The position numbers and the translations under genes are program-made. Positions 24,718-34,226 of a DNA stretch of 45,648 nt are shown here, in pieces. The stretch is from Bacteroidaceae bacterium (GTDB taxonomy: Bacteria; Bacteroidota; Bacteroidia; Bacteroidales; Barnesiellaceae_A). Location: the NCBI GenBank assembly GCA_017532725.1, contig JAFXIZ010000044.1, forward strand, positions 1-45,648, read 5' to 3'. The notes under the pieces are model-generated. The model did no database searches. It was not told where the DNA came from and was given only the letters and a program-made list of their open reading frames with translations. Each line of letters opens with the position of its first letter. The stretch's first letter is position 1.

Positions 24718-26184
24718 TTAAATTTTTATTTTCTCGCGAGGTTTTACCTCCTGCGAGAGGAGTAACAGACGGTCGCCAACAATGAGTTGTACCGAGCCAT
24801 TGGGCACTATATACTCTTGTCCACGTCGTATGAGCATAACCAATGTGCCCTTGGGAAGTTTTATCTCTTTGAGTGTCACGCCATCTACCAGCATATCGGC
24901 GGTGACATCTATGGCATTGAGGGCAGTATCCAACTCTTCGGGAATCTCAATACCGAAGTGGTCGGGTGTTTCGGGTTGAGGCTCCGACACCTTGAGCCAT
25001 CGAGCCATTGTCGATAGGGTGGTGCCTTGTACTATCAGCGAGAGGATCGTCACAAAGAATACCACATTAAAAATAATGTTGGCACCCTCTACATTGGCTA
25101 TAATGGGATATGTGGCAAAAAGAATAGGTGCAGCACCACGCAATCCCACCCACGAGATGAACAGTCGCGATGAGAGGTGAATCTTACGGAAGGGCAGCAG
25201 GCATATAAATACACTGAGGGGGCGTGCAATAATAATCATAAATATACCTATCAAAGCACCTGCGCCGGCTATCGACATCATCTCTCGGGGATTTACCAAT
25301 AGACCCAATATCAAGAATAGAACGATTTGTAACAACCAAGTAACACCATCGAGAAATGTCGATATTTCGCGTTTGAAGCATAAACGACTGTTTCCGACAA
25401 CAATACCGGCAATATATACTGCCAAGAAACCGTTGCCGTGACACACATCGGTAATGGAGTACACAAAGAATACCAATCCTAATGCCACAATGGGGTATAG
25501 CGAGGTGTTATGCAGTGACAACTTGTTGATGAGCCAAGTCGAAGCCTTACCCAATAAAAAACCGGCAACACCACCTACGGCAAACTGTATGAGCAACATC
25601 GATATCACATCGCCGGCCGTTACATCTCCTGTGCCTATTACCTGTATCAATACAAGTGTGAGCATATAGGCCATAGGGTCGTTACTACCACTCTCCAACT
25701 CAAGCATTGGGCGTAGGTTGTGCTTGAGTGACATTCGTTGTGAGCGCAGTATGTTAAATACCGAAGCCGAGTCGGTCGATGACATTGTGGCTGCCAGCAG
25801 CAGAGAGGTGGTTAGAGGCAATGTAATATTAATCCATCCAAACCCCGATAGCCAATAGATAAACAAGCCCGAAAAGAGGGTTGTAAGCACAACGCCCAAG
25901 GTCGATAGCGTGATACCCGGCGATAATATAGGCTTGATGTCGGAAAAGCGCGTGTCAAGACCACCCGAGAAAAGAATAATACTCAAGGCTATGACGCCGA
26001 TGAATTGTGCTTCCGATGCATCGTGAAATTGCAGACCGAGCCCGTCGCTACCAAAGAGCATTCCGGCTATCAAGAAGACAAGCAGCGTAGGAACACCGAA
26101 TCGGTATCCCGCCTTGCTCAAGACAATACTGACAATAAGTAGAATAGAACCTATCAGTAGAATATTTCCTGTTGTTATAATCAT
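24718..26184 (-). CDS. potassium/proton antiporter (CPA1, CvrA/NhaP2-like)
   Basis: This 488-residue inner-membrane exchanger has about twelve hydrophobic segments in residues 1-385 (for example ILLIGSILLIVSIVLSKAG, TLLVFLIAGMLFG, FIGVIALSIILFSGG). The transport core contains SSTDSASVFNILR and ELESGSNDPMAYML, where the Asp residues correspond to the CPA ion-binding site. WVGLRGAAPILFATYP is the second signature. The C-terminal 90 residues form a cytosolic TrkA-C-like domain (TLVMLIRRGQEYIVPNGSVQ, then VGDRLLLLS), typical of K+/H+ antiporters of the NhaP2 group. Ion specificity is inferred. It starts at ATG 26182-26184. Confidence 0.9.
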   Translation of the reverse strand: MIITTGNILLIGSILLIVSIVLSKAGYRFGVPTLLVFLIAGMLFGSDGLGLQFHDASEAQFIGVIALSIILFSGGLDTRFSDIKPILSPGITLSTLGVVLTTLFSGLFIYWLSGFGWINITLPLTTSLLLAATMSSTDSASVFNILRSQRMSLKHNLRPMLELESGSNDPMAYMLTLVLIQVIGTGDVTAGDVISMLLIQFAVGGVAGFLLGKASTWLINKLSLHNTSLYPIVALGLVFFVYSITDVCHGNGFLAVYIAGIVVGNSRLCFKREISTFLDGVTWLLQIVLFLILGLLVNPREMMSIAGAGALIGIFMIIIARPLSVFICLLPFRKIHLSSRLFISWVGLRGAAPILFATYPIIANVEGANIIFNVVFFVTILSLIVQGTTLSTMARWLKVSEPQPETPDHFGIEIPEELDTALNAIDVTADMLVDGVTLKEIKLPKGTLVMLIRRGQEYIVPNGSVQLIVGDRLLLLSQEVKPREKIKI

Positions 26185-26311
26185 TGTTGTTTAATTATAT
26201 GTAACTCCTACAAAAATAATCAAAACTATATGTAAAAGCAAGTCGATACAGCGATGCTTTGCAAAAAATCACGATTTTACAACATTATTTTGCAAAAAAC
26301 GGCTTCAAATA

Positions 26312-26344
26312 TTTGGAAAATACAACGAAAATATATTACCTTTG
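26312..26344 (+). promoter_or_regulatory. promoter of tRNA-Glu (CUC)
   Basis: TTTG (26312-26315), a 21-base spacer and TACCTTTG (26337-26344) match the consensus. The -7 element ends 17 bases before the tRNA. Confidence 0.87.
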
Positions 26345-26361
26345 TCGCACCAAAAAACAAT

Positions 26362-26433
26362 GGCCGATTCGTCTATCGGTTAGGACGTAAGATTCTCAAT
26401 CTTAAAAGAGGGGTTCGATTCCCCTATCGGCTA
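26362..26433 (+). tRNA. tRNA-Glu (anticodon CUC)
   Basis: A full cloverleaf with acceptor stem GGCCGAT/ATCGGCT, anticodon stem TAAGA/TCTTA around the loop TTCTCAA (anticodon CTC), and T arm GGGG-TTCGATT-CCCC. The D arm is identical to that of the two UUC isoacceptors, so it is a paralogue that decodes GAG. The discriminator is A and CCA is not encoded. Confidence 0.96.
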
Positions 26434-26440
26434 CAACAAA

Positions 26441-26468
26441 GGCATCGTTATCGGCGATGCCTTTTTTC
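26441..26468 (+). terminator. intrinsic terminator of tRNA-Glu (CUC)
   Basis: Stem GGCATCG (26441-26447) pairs with CGATGCC (26455-26461), followed by a run of T. It begins seven bases past the tRNA. Confidence 0.88.
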
Positions 26469-26626
26469 TTTTTTACGCCGGAATATTGCTGCCGGTGGGC
26501 GATAGAGAGTGATAGCCCAAGGTCGAGAAAAGATAAGGATAAATGCTATAAATTTTATGAACTTTTAAGCATAAAAACGATGTAGAAAAAAGCGATTTTA
26601 TCGCACTTAATCTCATATTTTTTTAT

Positions 26627-26634
26627 TATCTTTG
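26627..26634 (+). promoter_or_regulatory. -7 promoter element of gyrB
   Basis: TATCTTTG matches TAnnTTTG and lies about 99 bases before the gyrB ATG. No clear TTTG is at the proper spacing. The leader would be about 90 nt. Confidence 0.6.
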
Positions 26635-26732
26635 TTTCGCAAAATGTTGCTGCGTATAAGCCGTTATGGTTTATACCGGTATTGTTTGTGTGCCTGCTGT
26701 GCATACAAGCCAAATTTAAAGGAAACAAGAAT

Positions 26733-28697
26733 ATGTCAGAAGAATTGGAAGAGAAAAACGGCAATTATTCCGCCGACAGTATTCAGGTACTCGAGGGTCT
26801 TGAAGCCGTACGCAAACGCCCTGCTATGTACATCGGTGATACCGGTGTTAAGGGTTTGCATCATCTTGTATATGAGGTAGTAGATAACTCTATTGATGAG
26901 GCTCTTGCAGGATTTGCCACACATATAGATGTATATATCAATGAGGATAACTCGATAACCGTAGTCGATAACGGTCGTGGTATTCCGGTTGACATTCACG
27001 AGAAAGAGGGAAAATCGGCTCTCGAAGTGGTGCTTACCGTATTGCACGCCGGTGGTAAGTTTAACAAAGGCTCTTACAAGGTGTCGGGTGGTTTGCACGG
27101 TGTAGGTGTATCGTGTGTTAACGCCCTGTCAACCTATCTGCGTGCCGAGGTGCGTCGCGATGGCAAGATACATATGCAAGAGTTCTCTTGTGGTAAGCCC
27201 TTGCACGATGTACAAATTGTAGGTGCTGCCGATACTACCGGTACAAGTGTGACATTCAAGCCCGATGGCTCGATATTCCAAGAAACTACCGAATATAACT
27301 TCGATACATTGGCTCACCGTTTGCGCGACCTTGCATTCCTCAATGCCGGTATCAGCCTGTCGCTTACCGACCGTCGTCGTGTCGATGAAGAGGGCAAGCC
27401 CTATACCGAGGAATACTACTCTCGCGAGGGTCTTAAAGAGTTTGTCAAATATATCAATCACGGTAAGGAAGCCCTTATCGAAGATATTATACACATTACT
27501 ACCGAGAAACAAGGTATCCCCGTTGAGGTGGCTATGACCTATAACACCTCGTTTACCGAAAACCTCTATTCGTATGTAAATAACATCAATACAATCGAGG
27601 GTGGTACACACCTCACAGGTTTCCGTATGGGTCTTACTCGCACACTCAAGAAGTATGCCGAGGACTCGAAGATGCTTGAAAAGGTGAAAATCGAAATCGA
27701 TAGTAATGACTTCCGTGAGGGTCTTACAGCCGTTATCTCGGTGAAGGTTATGGAGCCTCAATTTGAGGGTCAGACCAAGACCAAGTTGGGTAACAGTGAG
27801 GTAGCCGGTGCTGTACAGCAAGCCATCAACGAAGCCCTCTCGCAATATCTCGAGGAGCATCCCAAGCAAGCCAAGACTATTGTTGACAAGGTAATCCTTG
27901 CGGCGCAAGCCCGTCACGCTGCTCGTGCAGCCCGCGAGAAGATACAACGCAAGACACCCCTATCGGGTGGTGGATTGCCCGGTAAACTTGCCGACTGTTC
28001 ATCTCGCAACGCCGAGGAGTGTGAGATATTCATTGTCGAGGGAGACTCGGCAGGTGGCTCGGCAAAACAAGGCCGTAACCGTCTTTTCCAAGCAATCCTG
28101 CCTTTGCGTGGTAAGATATTGAATGTCGAGAAGGCTATGGACCATAAGGTATTTGAAAACCAAGAAATCAGCAATATGTTCAAGGCTCTTGGTGTTACAA
28201 TAGGTACCGAAGATGATAGCAAGGCCGCCAATATCGACAAGTTGCGTTATCACAAGATTATTATTATGACCGATGCCGACGTCGATGGTGCCCACATTGC
28301 AACACTGTTGATGACATTCTTCTTCCGTCGTATGCGTCCTATCATCGAGCAAGGTTATCTATATCTTGCCACACCTCCTCTATACAAGTGTAAGAGCAAA
28401 CGTGGCAAGGTTGAGGAGTATTGCTGGACCGATATTCAACGTGACCAATTCATAGTTAACTATGGTGAGGGTAAAGAGGAAAACATCGAGATACAACGCT
28501 ACAAAGGTCTTGGTGAGATGAACCCCGAGCAATTGTGGGAAACAACTATGGACCCCGAAAATCGCATACTCAAGCAAGTGAATATCGAAAACGCTGCCGA
28601 AGCCGACCGTATATTCTCGATGCTTATGGGTGAGGAGGTTGCTCCTCGTCGCGATTTTATCGAGGAAAACGCTACATACGCCAATATCGACGCATAA
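26733..28697 (+). CDS. gyrB: DNA gyrase subunit B
   Basis: GyrB is the ATPase subunit of the type II topoisomerase that introduces negative supercoils. The 654-residue product has all GHKL ATPase motifs: EVVDNSIDEALAGF, VVDNGRGIPVD and GGLHGVGVSCVNALS. The TOPRIM motifs are EGDSAGGSAKQGRNR near residue 434 and TDADVDGAHI near residue 512. YKGLGEMNPEQLW is the C-terminal signature. It lacks the roughly 165-residue insert found in proteobacterial GyrB, as expected for this length. I chose ATG 26733 because it gives MSEELEEKNGNYSADSIQVL; the longer frame adds 17 unconserved residues. A terminator follows at 28715. Confidence 0.98.
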   Translation: MSEELEEKNGNYSADSIQVLEGLEAVRKRPAMYIGDTGVKGLHHLVYEVVDNSIDEALAGFATHIDVYINEDNSITVVDNGRGIPVDIHEKEGKSALEVVLTVLHAGGKFNKGSYKVSGGLHGVGVSCVNALSTYLRAEVRRDGKIHMQEFSCGKPLHDVQIVGAADTTGTSVTFKPDGSIFQETTEYNFDTLAHRLRDLAFLNAGISLSLTDRRRVDEEGKPYTEEYYSREGLKEFVKYINHGKEALIEDIIHITTEKQGIPVEVAMTYNTSFTENLYSYVNNINTIEGGTHLTGFRMGLTRTLKKYAEDSKMLEKVKIEIDSNDFREGLTAVISVKVMEPQFEGQTKTKLGNSEVAGAVQQAINEALSQYLEEHPKQAKTIVDKVILAAQARHAARAAREKIQRKTPLSGGGLPGKLADCSSRNAEECEIFIVEGDSAGGSAKQGRNRLFQAILPLRGKILNVEKAMDHKVFENQEISNMFKALGVTIGTEDDSKAANIDKLRYHKIIIMTDADVDGAHIATLLMTFFFRRMRPIIEQGYLYLATPPLYKCKSKRGKVEEYCWTDIQRDQFIVNYGEGKEENIEIQRYKGLGEMNPEQLWETTMDPENRILKQVNIENAAEADRIFSMLMGEEVAPRRDFIEENATYANIDA

Positions 28698-28714
28698 AAC
28701 CAATCACAATATGA

Positions 28715-28752
28715 ACAAAGGGAGGTTGTTTTTTTCAACAATCTCCCTTTGT
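28715..28752 (+). terminator. terminator-like hairpin after gyrB
   Basis: ACAAAGGGAG(G)TTG pairs with CAA(CAAT)CTCCCTTTGT across a run of seven T in the loop. The stem begins 18 bases past the gyrB stop. The T-run is in the loop, not after the stem, so the hairpin is clear while its action as an intrinsic terminator is less certain. Confidence 0.6.
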
Positions 28753-28910
28753 CTATTATAATAGCCGAGATAGTATAAACTTTGGTCGTGAGTGTGGTAT
28801 TGGGAAACATTCTTTTATTATAAAATATTAATTATCGCACTGCTTAACAAAAAATTCACTTACTTTGTACTGTGACCGACAATGTTGACGGTCGAAAATA
28901 TATAACAGAT

Positions 28911-31061
28911 ATGTCCGGAAAGAAAAACAAATCAGCCAACCGTATGGGTATCAACGAATTGATGCACCAAGTTGTAGCAATATTCAATGCCGAGCCCAAT
29001 AAGCAATACAATTATAAGCAGGTTGCCCAACTCTTGGGGTTAAGACTTGCTGCGCAGAAGCAGAAGGTGTATGAGGTATTGGCAACTATGGCTCAACAAG
29101 ATTTTCTTATAGAAACCACCCCCGGACGTTTTAAGAAAAAGGATAGAGGCACCCGAGTGACCGGCGTTTTCGAGCGTCGCAGCAATGGCAAGAATCAAGT
29201 TGTAACCGATGAAGGTGAGGAGATTTTTGTTGCCGAGCGTAACTCTATGCGCGCTCTTGATGGTGATAAGGTCGAAGTTTATGTATTTGCTCGCCGTCGT
29301 CACGCCGAGCCCGAAGCCGAAGTGACACAAATCATTGAGCGTGCCGATCGCACATTTGTAGGTGTGCTTAACGTCGAGCGTCAATATGCATTCCTCATTA
29401 CCGATAGCAAGACACTTGCCAACGATATATTTATTCCCAAGAATAAGTTGCGTGGTGCAAAAGATGGCGAAAAGGCCGTTGTGCGTATAACCGAGTGGCC
29501 CGAACATTCCAAGAATCCTATTGGCGAGGTGGTCGATGTGCTGGGAGAGGTAGGAAACAACGATGCTGAAATGCACGCCATACTTGCCGAATTTGGCTTG
29601 CCGTATCGTTACCCCGAGGCTGTCGAGAAGGCCGCCGATAAAATATCGGATGTAATACCCGAGGATGAGATAGCCCGACGCGAAGATTTTCGTTCGGTCA
29701 CAACATTTACCATCGACCCCCACGATGCCAAAGACTTTGATGATGCATTGTCTATTCGCAAGTTACCGTCGGGATTGTGGGAGGTAGGTGTGCATATTGC
29801 CGATGTCACACACTATGTACAGCCCGGCAGTATCATTGATAAGGAGGCCGAGAAACGTGCCACATCGGTATATTTGGTAGATCGCACAGTACCTATGTTG
29901 CCCGAGCGTTTGTGCAACTACATCTGCTCGTTGCGACCCGATGAGGATAAATTGGCTTTCTCGTGTATCTTTGAGTTGGATGATAATGCCTGCATCAAGC
30001 GTTCGCATATAGCCCGTACTGTAATTCGCTCCGACCGTCGATATGCCTACGAAGAGGCTCAAGCCATTATTGAAGGTGCCGATGGCGATTACAAAGATGA
30101 AATCCTGGTACTGAATACTTTGGCGCAAAAATTGCGTGAGCGACGCTTTGAGAATGGCTCTATCAGTTTCGACCGTCAAGAGGTGCGATTTGAAATAGAC
30201 GAGGAGGGTCGCCCCGTGAGCGTATATTTCAAGGAGTCGAAAGAGGCTAATAAACTTATCGAGGAGTTTATGCTGCTTGCCAACCAAACTGTTGCCACAA
30301 CCGTAGGTGCCACACCCACAGGCAAGAAGGCCAAGACCTTTGTTTATCGTATTCACGACCAACCCGACCCCTCAAAGATTAATGACCTGTCGGTGTTTAT
30401 TACGCGTTTTGGTTATCGTACCCGATTGCGCAGCAATACCAAGGATTTGTCAAAGAGTATCAATCGATTGTTGCAGGAGATAAAGGGTCGTCCCGAGGAG
30501 AATCTTATTTCGACCGTAGCCATACGCTCGATGGCCAAGGCTATATATACAACCGAGAACATAGGTCACTACGGACTCGGATTTGAGTATTACACTCACT
30601 TTACATCGCCCATACGCCGTTATCCTGATATGATGGTACATCGCTTGCTCGACCGTTACTTGAATGGAGGTCGCAGTGCAGTAGAGCAATCTATCGAGTC
30701 GAAGTGCAAGCACTCGTCGCAGATGGAGCAACTTGCTGCCAATGCCGAGCGTGCCTCTATCAAATATAAGCAAGTGGAGTTTCTCAGCGACCGTCTTGGC
30801 GAGGAGTACGACGGCGTGATATCGGGTGTTACCGAGTGGGGCTTGTATGTAGAGATAAACGAAAACAAGTGCGAGGGATTGGTGCCCATTCGCGATCTTG
30901 ACGATGACTACTATGAGTTGGATGAGAAGAATTATTGCCTTGTAGGTCGTCGTACCCATCGCATATATCGCTTGGGCGATGCTGTGCGTGTATGTATAGC
31001 CAATGCCAATCTTGAAAAGAAACAACTCGATTTTGCCCTTGTAGATACACACCGAAAATAA
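28911..31061 (+). CDS. rnr: ribonuclease R
   Basis: RNase R is a processive 3'-5' exoribonuclease that degrades structured RNA. The 716-residue product has an N-terminal helical RNA-binding region and cold-shock/OB domains (GTRVTGVFERRSNGKNQVV, FVGVLNVERQYAFLI). The RNB catalytic domain has the metal-binding Asp cluster in DPHDAKDFDDALS, near residue 269. Further RNB motifs are YTHFTSPIRRYPDMMVHRLL. The C-terminal S1 domain covers about 633-716 (YDGVISGVTEWGLYVEINE). I chose ATG 28911 (MSGKKNKSANR); a GTG at 28872 lies almost on the probable promoter (TACTTTG near 28860). Confidence 0.96.
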   Translation: MSGKKNKSANRMGINELMHQVVAIFNAEPNKQYNYKQVAQLLGLRLAAQKQKVYEVLATMAQQDFLIETTPGRFKKKDRGTRVTGVFERRSNGKNQVVTDEGEEIFVAERNSMRALDGDKVEVYVFARRRHAEPEAEVTQIIERADRTFVGVLNVERQYAFLITDSKTLANDIFIPKNKLRGAKDGEKAVVRITEWPEHSKNPIGEVVDVLGEVGNNDAEMHAILAEFGLPYRYPEAVEKAADKISDVIPEDEIARREDFRSVTTFTIDPHDAKDFDDALSIRKLPSGLWEVGVHIADVTHYVQPGSIIDKEAEKRATSVYLVDRTVPMLPERLCNYICSLRPDEDKLAFSCIFELDDNACIKRSHIARTVIRSDRRYAYEEAQAIIEGADGDYKDEILVLNTLAQKLRERRFENGSISFDRQEVRFEIDEEGRPVSVYFKESKEANKLIEEFMLLANQTVATTVGATPTGKKAKTFVYRIHDQPDPSKINDLSVFITRFGYRTRLRSNTKDLSKSINRLLQEIKGRPEENLISTVAIRSMAKAIYTTENIGHYGLGFEYYTHFTSPIRRYPDMMVHRLLDRYLNGGRSAVEQSIESKCKHSSQMEQLAANAERASIKYKQVEFLSDRLGEEYDGVISGVTEWGLYVEINENKCEGLVPIRDLDDDYYELDEKNYCLVGRRTHRIYRLGDAVRVCIANANLEKKQLDFALVDTHRK

Positions 31062-31084
31062 CAACCCATCATCACATACATATT

Positions 31085-32542
31085 ATGGCTCGACAAACAT
31101 TACAACAAGAACAAAAATTGCAACAAAAGTTGTCTCCTCAGCAGATACAACTTATGCGATTATTGGAACTTAATGAGCCTGAAATGGAGGAGCGCATCAA
31201 GCAGGAATTAGTTGAAAATCCGGCTCTTGATGAGGCTGTTGATGGTGTAGCCGATGATACGGCAAATATCAATCTTAACGAAGATGGTCAACCCACCGAG
31301 AGTGCCGAGCAGTTGTCGTTGGGCGATTACTCATCGGAGGATGATATTCCCGATTATCGCTTTGGCAGTGGTGGCTACTCACAGGAGGAGCGCACCGAAT
31401 ATACTCCTGTAGGTGGAGGCTCTACGTTTCACGAGTTTCTGATGGAGCAACTTGCTGTGCGCAAGTTAAGCGAGAGGGATTGTCACATTGCCGAGTACAT
31501 CATAGGCAATATCGATGATAATGGATACTTGCAACGACCCCTCGATGCTATATCCGATGACCTGATTTTCCAGATAGGTCTTGATGTATCTACGGCCGAA
31601 ATAGCCGATATATTGCAGATAATACAAGACTTTGAGCCTGCCGGTGTAGGAGCATCGACCCTGCAAGAGTGCCTGTTGTTGCAACTTGAGCGTCGCAGTG
31701 GTACACCGTCCAATATGTTGGCATTCCGTATTGTCAACGAGATGTTCGATGCCTTCAGTAAGAAACACTATGACAAGATAGTCAAGGCGTTGGAAATCAG
31801 CGAAGATGATTTGCGTGCTGCCATACACGAGATAAGCAACCTCAATCCCAAGCCCGGTAGTGCTTGGAGCGAAGATTACTCGCCATCCGAGCAGATTACG
31901 CCCGACTTTGAGGTGTATGAACAGGATGGTAGTTTGGTTATAAATTTTATAAGTGGAAACATTCCTACTCTTACAGTAAGCCGTCAGTATCGCGAAATGT
32001 TTGAGGACTACAATGCCAATAAGCAAAATCGTACACGCGAGCGGCGTGATGCGCTGCTATTTGTCAAGCAGAAGTTGGATGCCGCACAATGGTTTGTCAA
32101 CGCCGTACAGCAACGTCGCAAAACATTGCTCGATACGATTACTGCGATAGTAGAGTTGCAAAAGGACTTCTTCTTTACCGGTATCGAGAGCGACTTGCGT
32201 CCTATGGTACTGCGTGATGTTGCCGAGAGGACAGGTTATGACATCTCCACCATTTCGCGTGCCACCAGCACCAAGTATGTGCAGACGCCATTCGGCATCT
32301 ATTCGCTCAAGCATTTCTTCTCGGAGGGCATACAGAATAACGAAGGCGATGAGGTATCGACGCGCGAAATCAAACATATCCTTCAGGAGTGTGTCGCCCA
32401 AGAGGATAAGAGTGCGCCATATTCCGACGACCGTCTGTGCGAACTGTTACATCAAAAGGGCTATCCCATAGCGCGTCGCACGGTTGCCAAGTATCGTGAA
32501 CAGTTGGGCATACCTGTGGCTCGCTTGCGCAAGGAGTTGTGA
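31085..32542 (+). CDS. rpoN: RNA polymerase sigma-54 factor
   Basis: RpoN directs RNA polymerase to -24/-12 promoters and needs AAA+ activators. The 485-residue product has region I (LQQEQKLQQKLSPQQIQLMR, then LLELNEPEMEERIKQELVEN) and an acidic region II. The core-binding domain (GVGASTLQECLLLQL, NLNPKPGSAW) follows. The DNA-binding C-terminus has the helix-turn-helix TGYDISTISRATSTKYVQTP and the RpoN box ARRTVAKYREQLGIP near residue 462. It starts at ATG 31085, 23 bases after rnr, and is probably cotranscribed with it. It converges on the outer-membrane protein gene with a single base between the stops. Confidence 0.97.
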   Translation: MARQTLQQEQKLQQKLSPQQIQLMRLLELNEPEMEERIKQELVENPALDEAVDGVADDTANINLNEDGQPTESAEQLSLGDYSSEDDIPDYRFGSGGYSQEERTEYTPVGGGSTFHEFLMEQLAVRKLSERDCHIAEYIIGNIDDNGYLQRPLDAISDDLIFQIGLDVSTAEIADILQIIQDFEPAGVGASTLQECLLLQLERRSGTPSNMLAFRIVNEMFDAFSKKHYDKIVKALEISEDDLRAAIHEISNLNPKPGSAWSEDYSPSEQITPDFEVYEQDGSLVINFISGNIPTLTVSRQYREMFEDYNANKQNRTRERRDALLFVKQKLDAAQWFVNAVQQRRKTLLDTITAIVELQKDFFFTGIESDLRPMVLRDVAERTGYDISTISRATSTKYVQTPFGIYSLKHFFSEGIQNNEGDEVSTREIKHILQECVAQEDKSAPYSDDRLCELLHQKGYPIARRTVAKYREQLGIPVARLRKEL

Positions 32543-32543
32543 T

Positions 32544-34220
32544 TTAGAACTTCAACTCGGCACCTACCATAGCCTGTATGCGAGGTGCAGGCATTCCGTA
32601 GTAATAGTCGTACTTGCAGTTAATCAAGTTATTACCCTGTACAAATACCGATAGCCATTGGGCAGGATGGTATGTAACCATAGCCTGAAGGTTGTGTATA
32701 TCATTGAGTGTGCCATACGTTGCACCAAAGTCGCGACCGAGTTGCATATTATATCCCAACTCGATGTCAAACTGCTTGTGGGGATGGATGGCAACATTGG
32801 CATTACCTTCCCAGCGAGGACGGTTGTATGAAATGACTGCACCGTCGTGTGTCCAATGACGGTATATTGCCTCGAGCGATATGGTAACATATTGCAATAT
32901 GTCGGCATTGATGCGCGCGCCGGCCTTGAAGCACGATGCCTCTAAACCTTGCCAAGCAATTGCCTGTGTCGAGAGGGCTGCCGATTGGAACAACGCTGAG
33001 GTCGCAACCTCATATCCGGCATAAGCCGATAGGTACAATTCGGGGATGAAACGGAATCGGAAACCCAATTGTGCATCGAAGGGCGAATAGGTCGAAGGTA
33101 CTCTTAACGAGGGATCGAAGTATAAGCAGTATTGCGACATATCGTTCCAAGTATGCAACTGCTTGCCTCCGTCTATATCGGCGTGTAAAAAGTAATTTTC
33201 AACAAACTCCCAATTGAAGTGTATGTCGGGGGCAAACCTGAAAACCGTACCGTCGTTTACCGAGATATCGGTCTTGAACCCGGCTCGGAAGTATAGTCGG
33301 TTCTTTCGATATGTGATGTTGGGAATGAGCCGAGCCATAAAGATATTCTGTGTACTCTTGTTGAGCAACCCGTTGTATTGCAGATAGTCGAGGTTAACCT
33401 CGCCACCTATACTCCAAAACTCATCGAGCATATAGTCGTATGCACTCTTGGCGTAGGCGTGGTGCTCATTGCTCATATTGTCGGTGTATGCACCTCGGCT
33501 GTTGTTGTATAGGCTGTAACCGGCTGTTAGATACCAATGTTCGTAGTCATAGTGTTGTGCCTCTTTGTTATCTACACGAACCTCGCCATAGAAGTTGTTT
33601 ACCGTATTGAATGGGTGTGTTGTTGTTTTTAAGGCATTGCCGGCTACACCATAATAATTGAAGTTGATGTAGCGATAAGCACCTTGCAGCGATACCGATA
33701 TATCGTTGTCGAAAGTGTGAGTATAGCGCAATCCGGCTCGTGCATCGTAGAATGTTTGGTGTGTGACATCGTCATCCGAAACCATACTCGAATGGCTGTT
33801 GACAGGGATGTCCCAATTGAGCGATGAGAATTGCGCTTTTATGTTCAGTTGGTCGTGAGGTGTATCGAGTATGTGATAACCTGCATTGGCAAACATCGAT
33901 AGGTATGTGCCCAATCCCAAGTCGAGGTATCCACGATGTCGTTTAGCACCTGTTTCGTACTTGGGTAGGTAAGGAATATTTACGTTGGTTGCTGTTGTGG
34001 GTACTGCTGTTGAGGTTGCATCATAACAGTAGTTGACCGACCGAGTGTTGAAGGTGGGTGTAGCAATGGAAGGCAGCGTGTTGATTTTCTCGGCATCACG
34101 CACAGTGGGGGTAAACTCCTTGGTAATGGTAACCTCGCGTTGCAGCGTATCGCTCTCTTGTGCATACGAGAGAGAAATCGACAGCAGCGATACGATGATG
34201 AGTGTTATGATTTTTTTCAT
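32544..34220 (-). CDS. TonB-dependent-receptor-like outer-membrane beta-barrel protein without plug
   Basis: This 558-residue exported protein has a signal peptide (MKKIITLIIVSLLSISLSYA). It then carries a short segment VTITKEFTPTVRDAEKIN seen in a Bacteroidales family of TonB-receptor-like barrels. The rest alternates aromatic and polar residues as in outer-membrane strands (for example GYLDLGLGTYLSMFANAGYH, DNDISVSLQGAYRYINFNYY). The last strand ends KF with aromatic residues before it (MVGAELKF), a typical barrel C-terminus. There is no plug domain or SusC-type N-terminus. The substrate is unknown. It follows the TPR gene by 6 bp. Confidence 0.75.
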   Translation of the reverse strand: MKKIITLIIVSLLSISLSYAQESDTLQREVTITKEFTPTVRDAEKINTLPSIATPTFNTRSVNYCYDATSTAVPTTATNVNIPYLPKYETGAKRHRGYLDLGLGTYLSMFANAGYHILDTPHDQLNIKAQFSSLNWDIPVNSHSSMVSDDDVTHQTFYDARAGLRYTHTFDNDISVSLQGAYRYINFNYYGVAGNALKTTTHPFNTVNNFYGEVRVDNKEAQHYDYEHWYLTAGYSLYNNSRGAYTDNMSNEHHAYAKSAYDYMLDEFWSIGGEVNLDYLQYNGLLNKSTQNIFMARLIPNITYRKNRLYFRAGFKTDISVNDGTVFRFAPDIHFNWEFVENYFLHADIDGGKQLHTWNDMSQYCLYFDPSLRVPSTYSPFDAQLGFRFRFIPELYLSAYAGYEVATSALFQSAALSTQAIAWQGLEASCFKAGARINADILQYVTISLEAIYRHWTHDGAVISYNRPRWEGNANVAIHPHKQFDIELGYNMQLGRDFGATYGTLNDIHNLQAMVTYHPAQWLSVFVQGNNLINCKYDYYYGMPAPRIQAMVGAELKF

Positions 34221-34226
34221 TGGGTT

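Noticed and set aside
27129..27947. 272-codon open frame antisense to gyrB
   Set aside because: It is the complementary shadow of the GyrB frame, with no promoter or family match.
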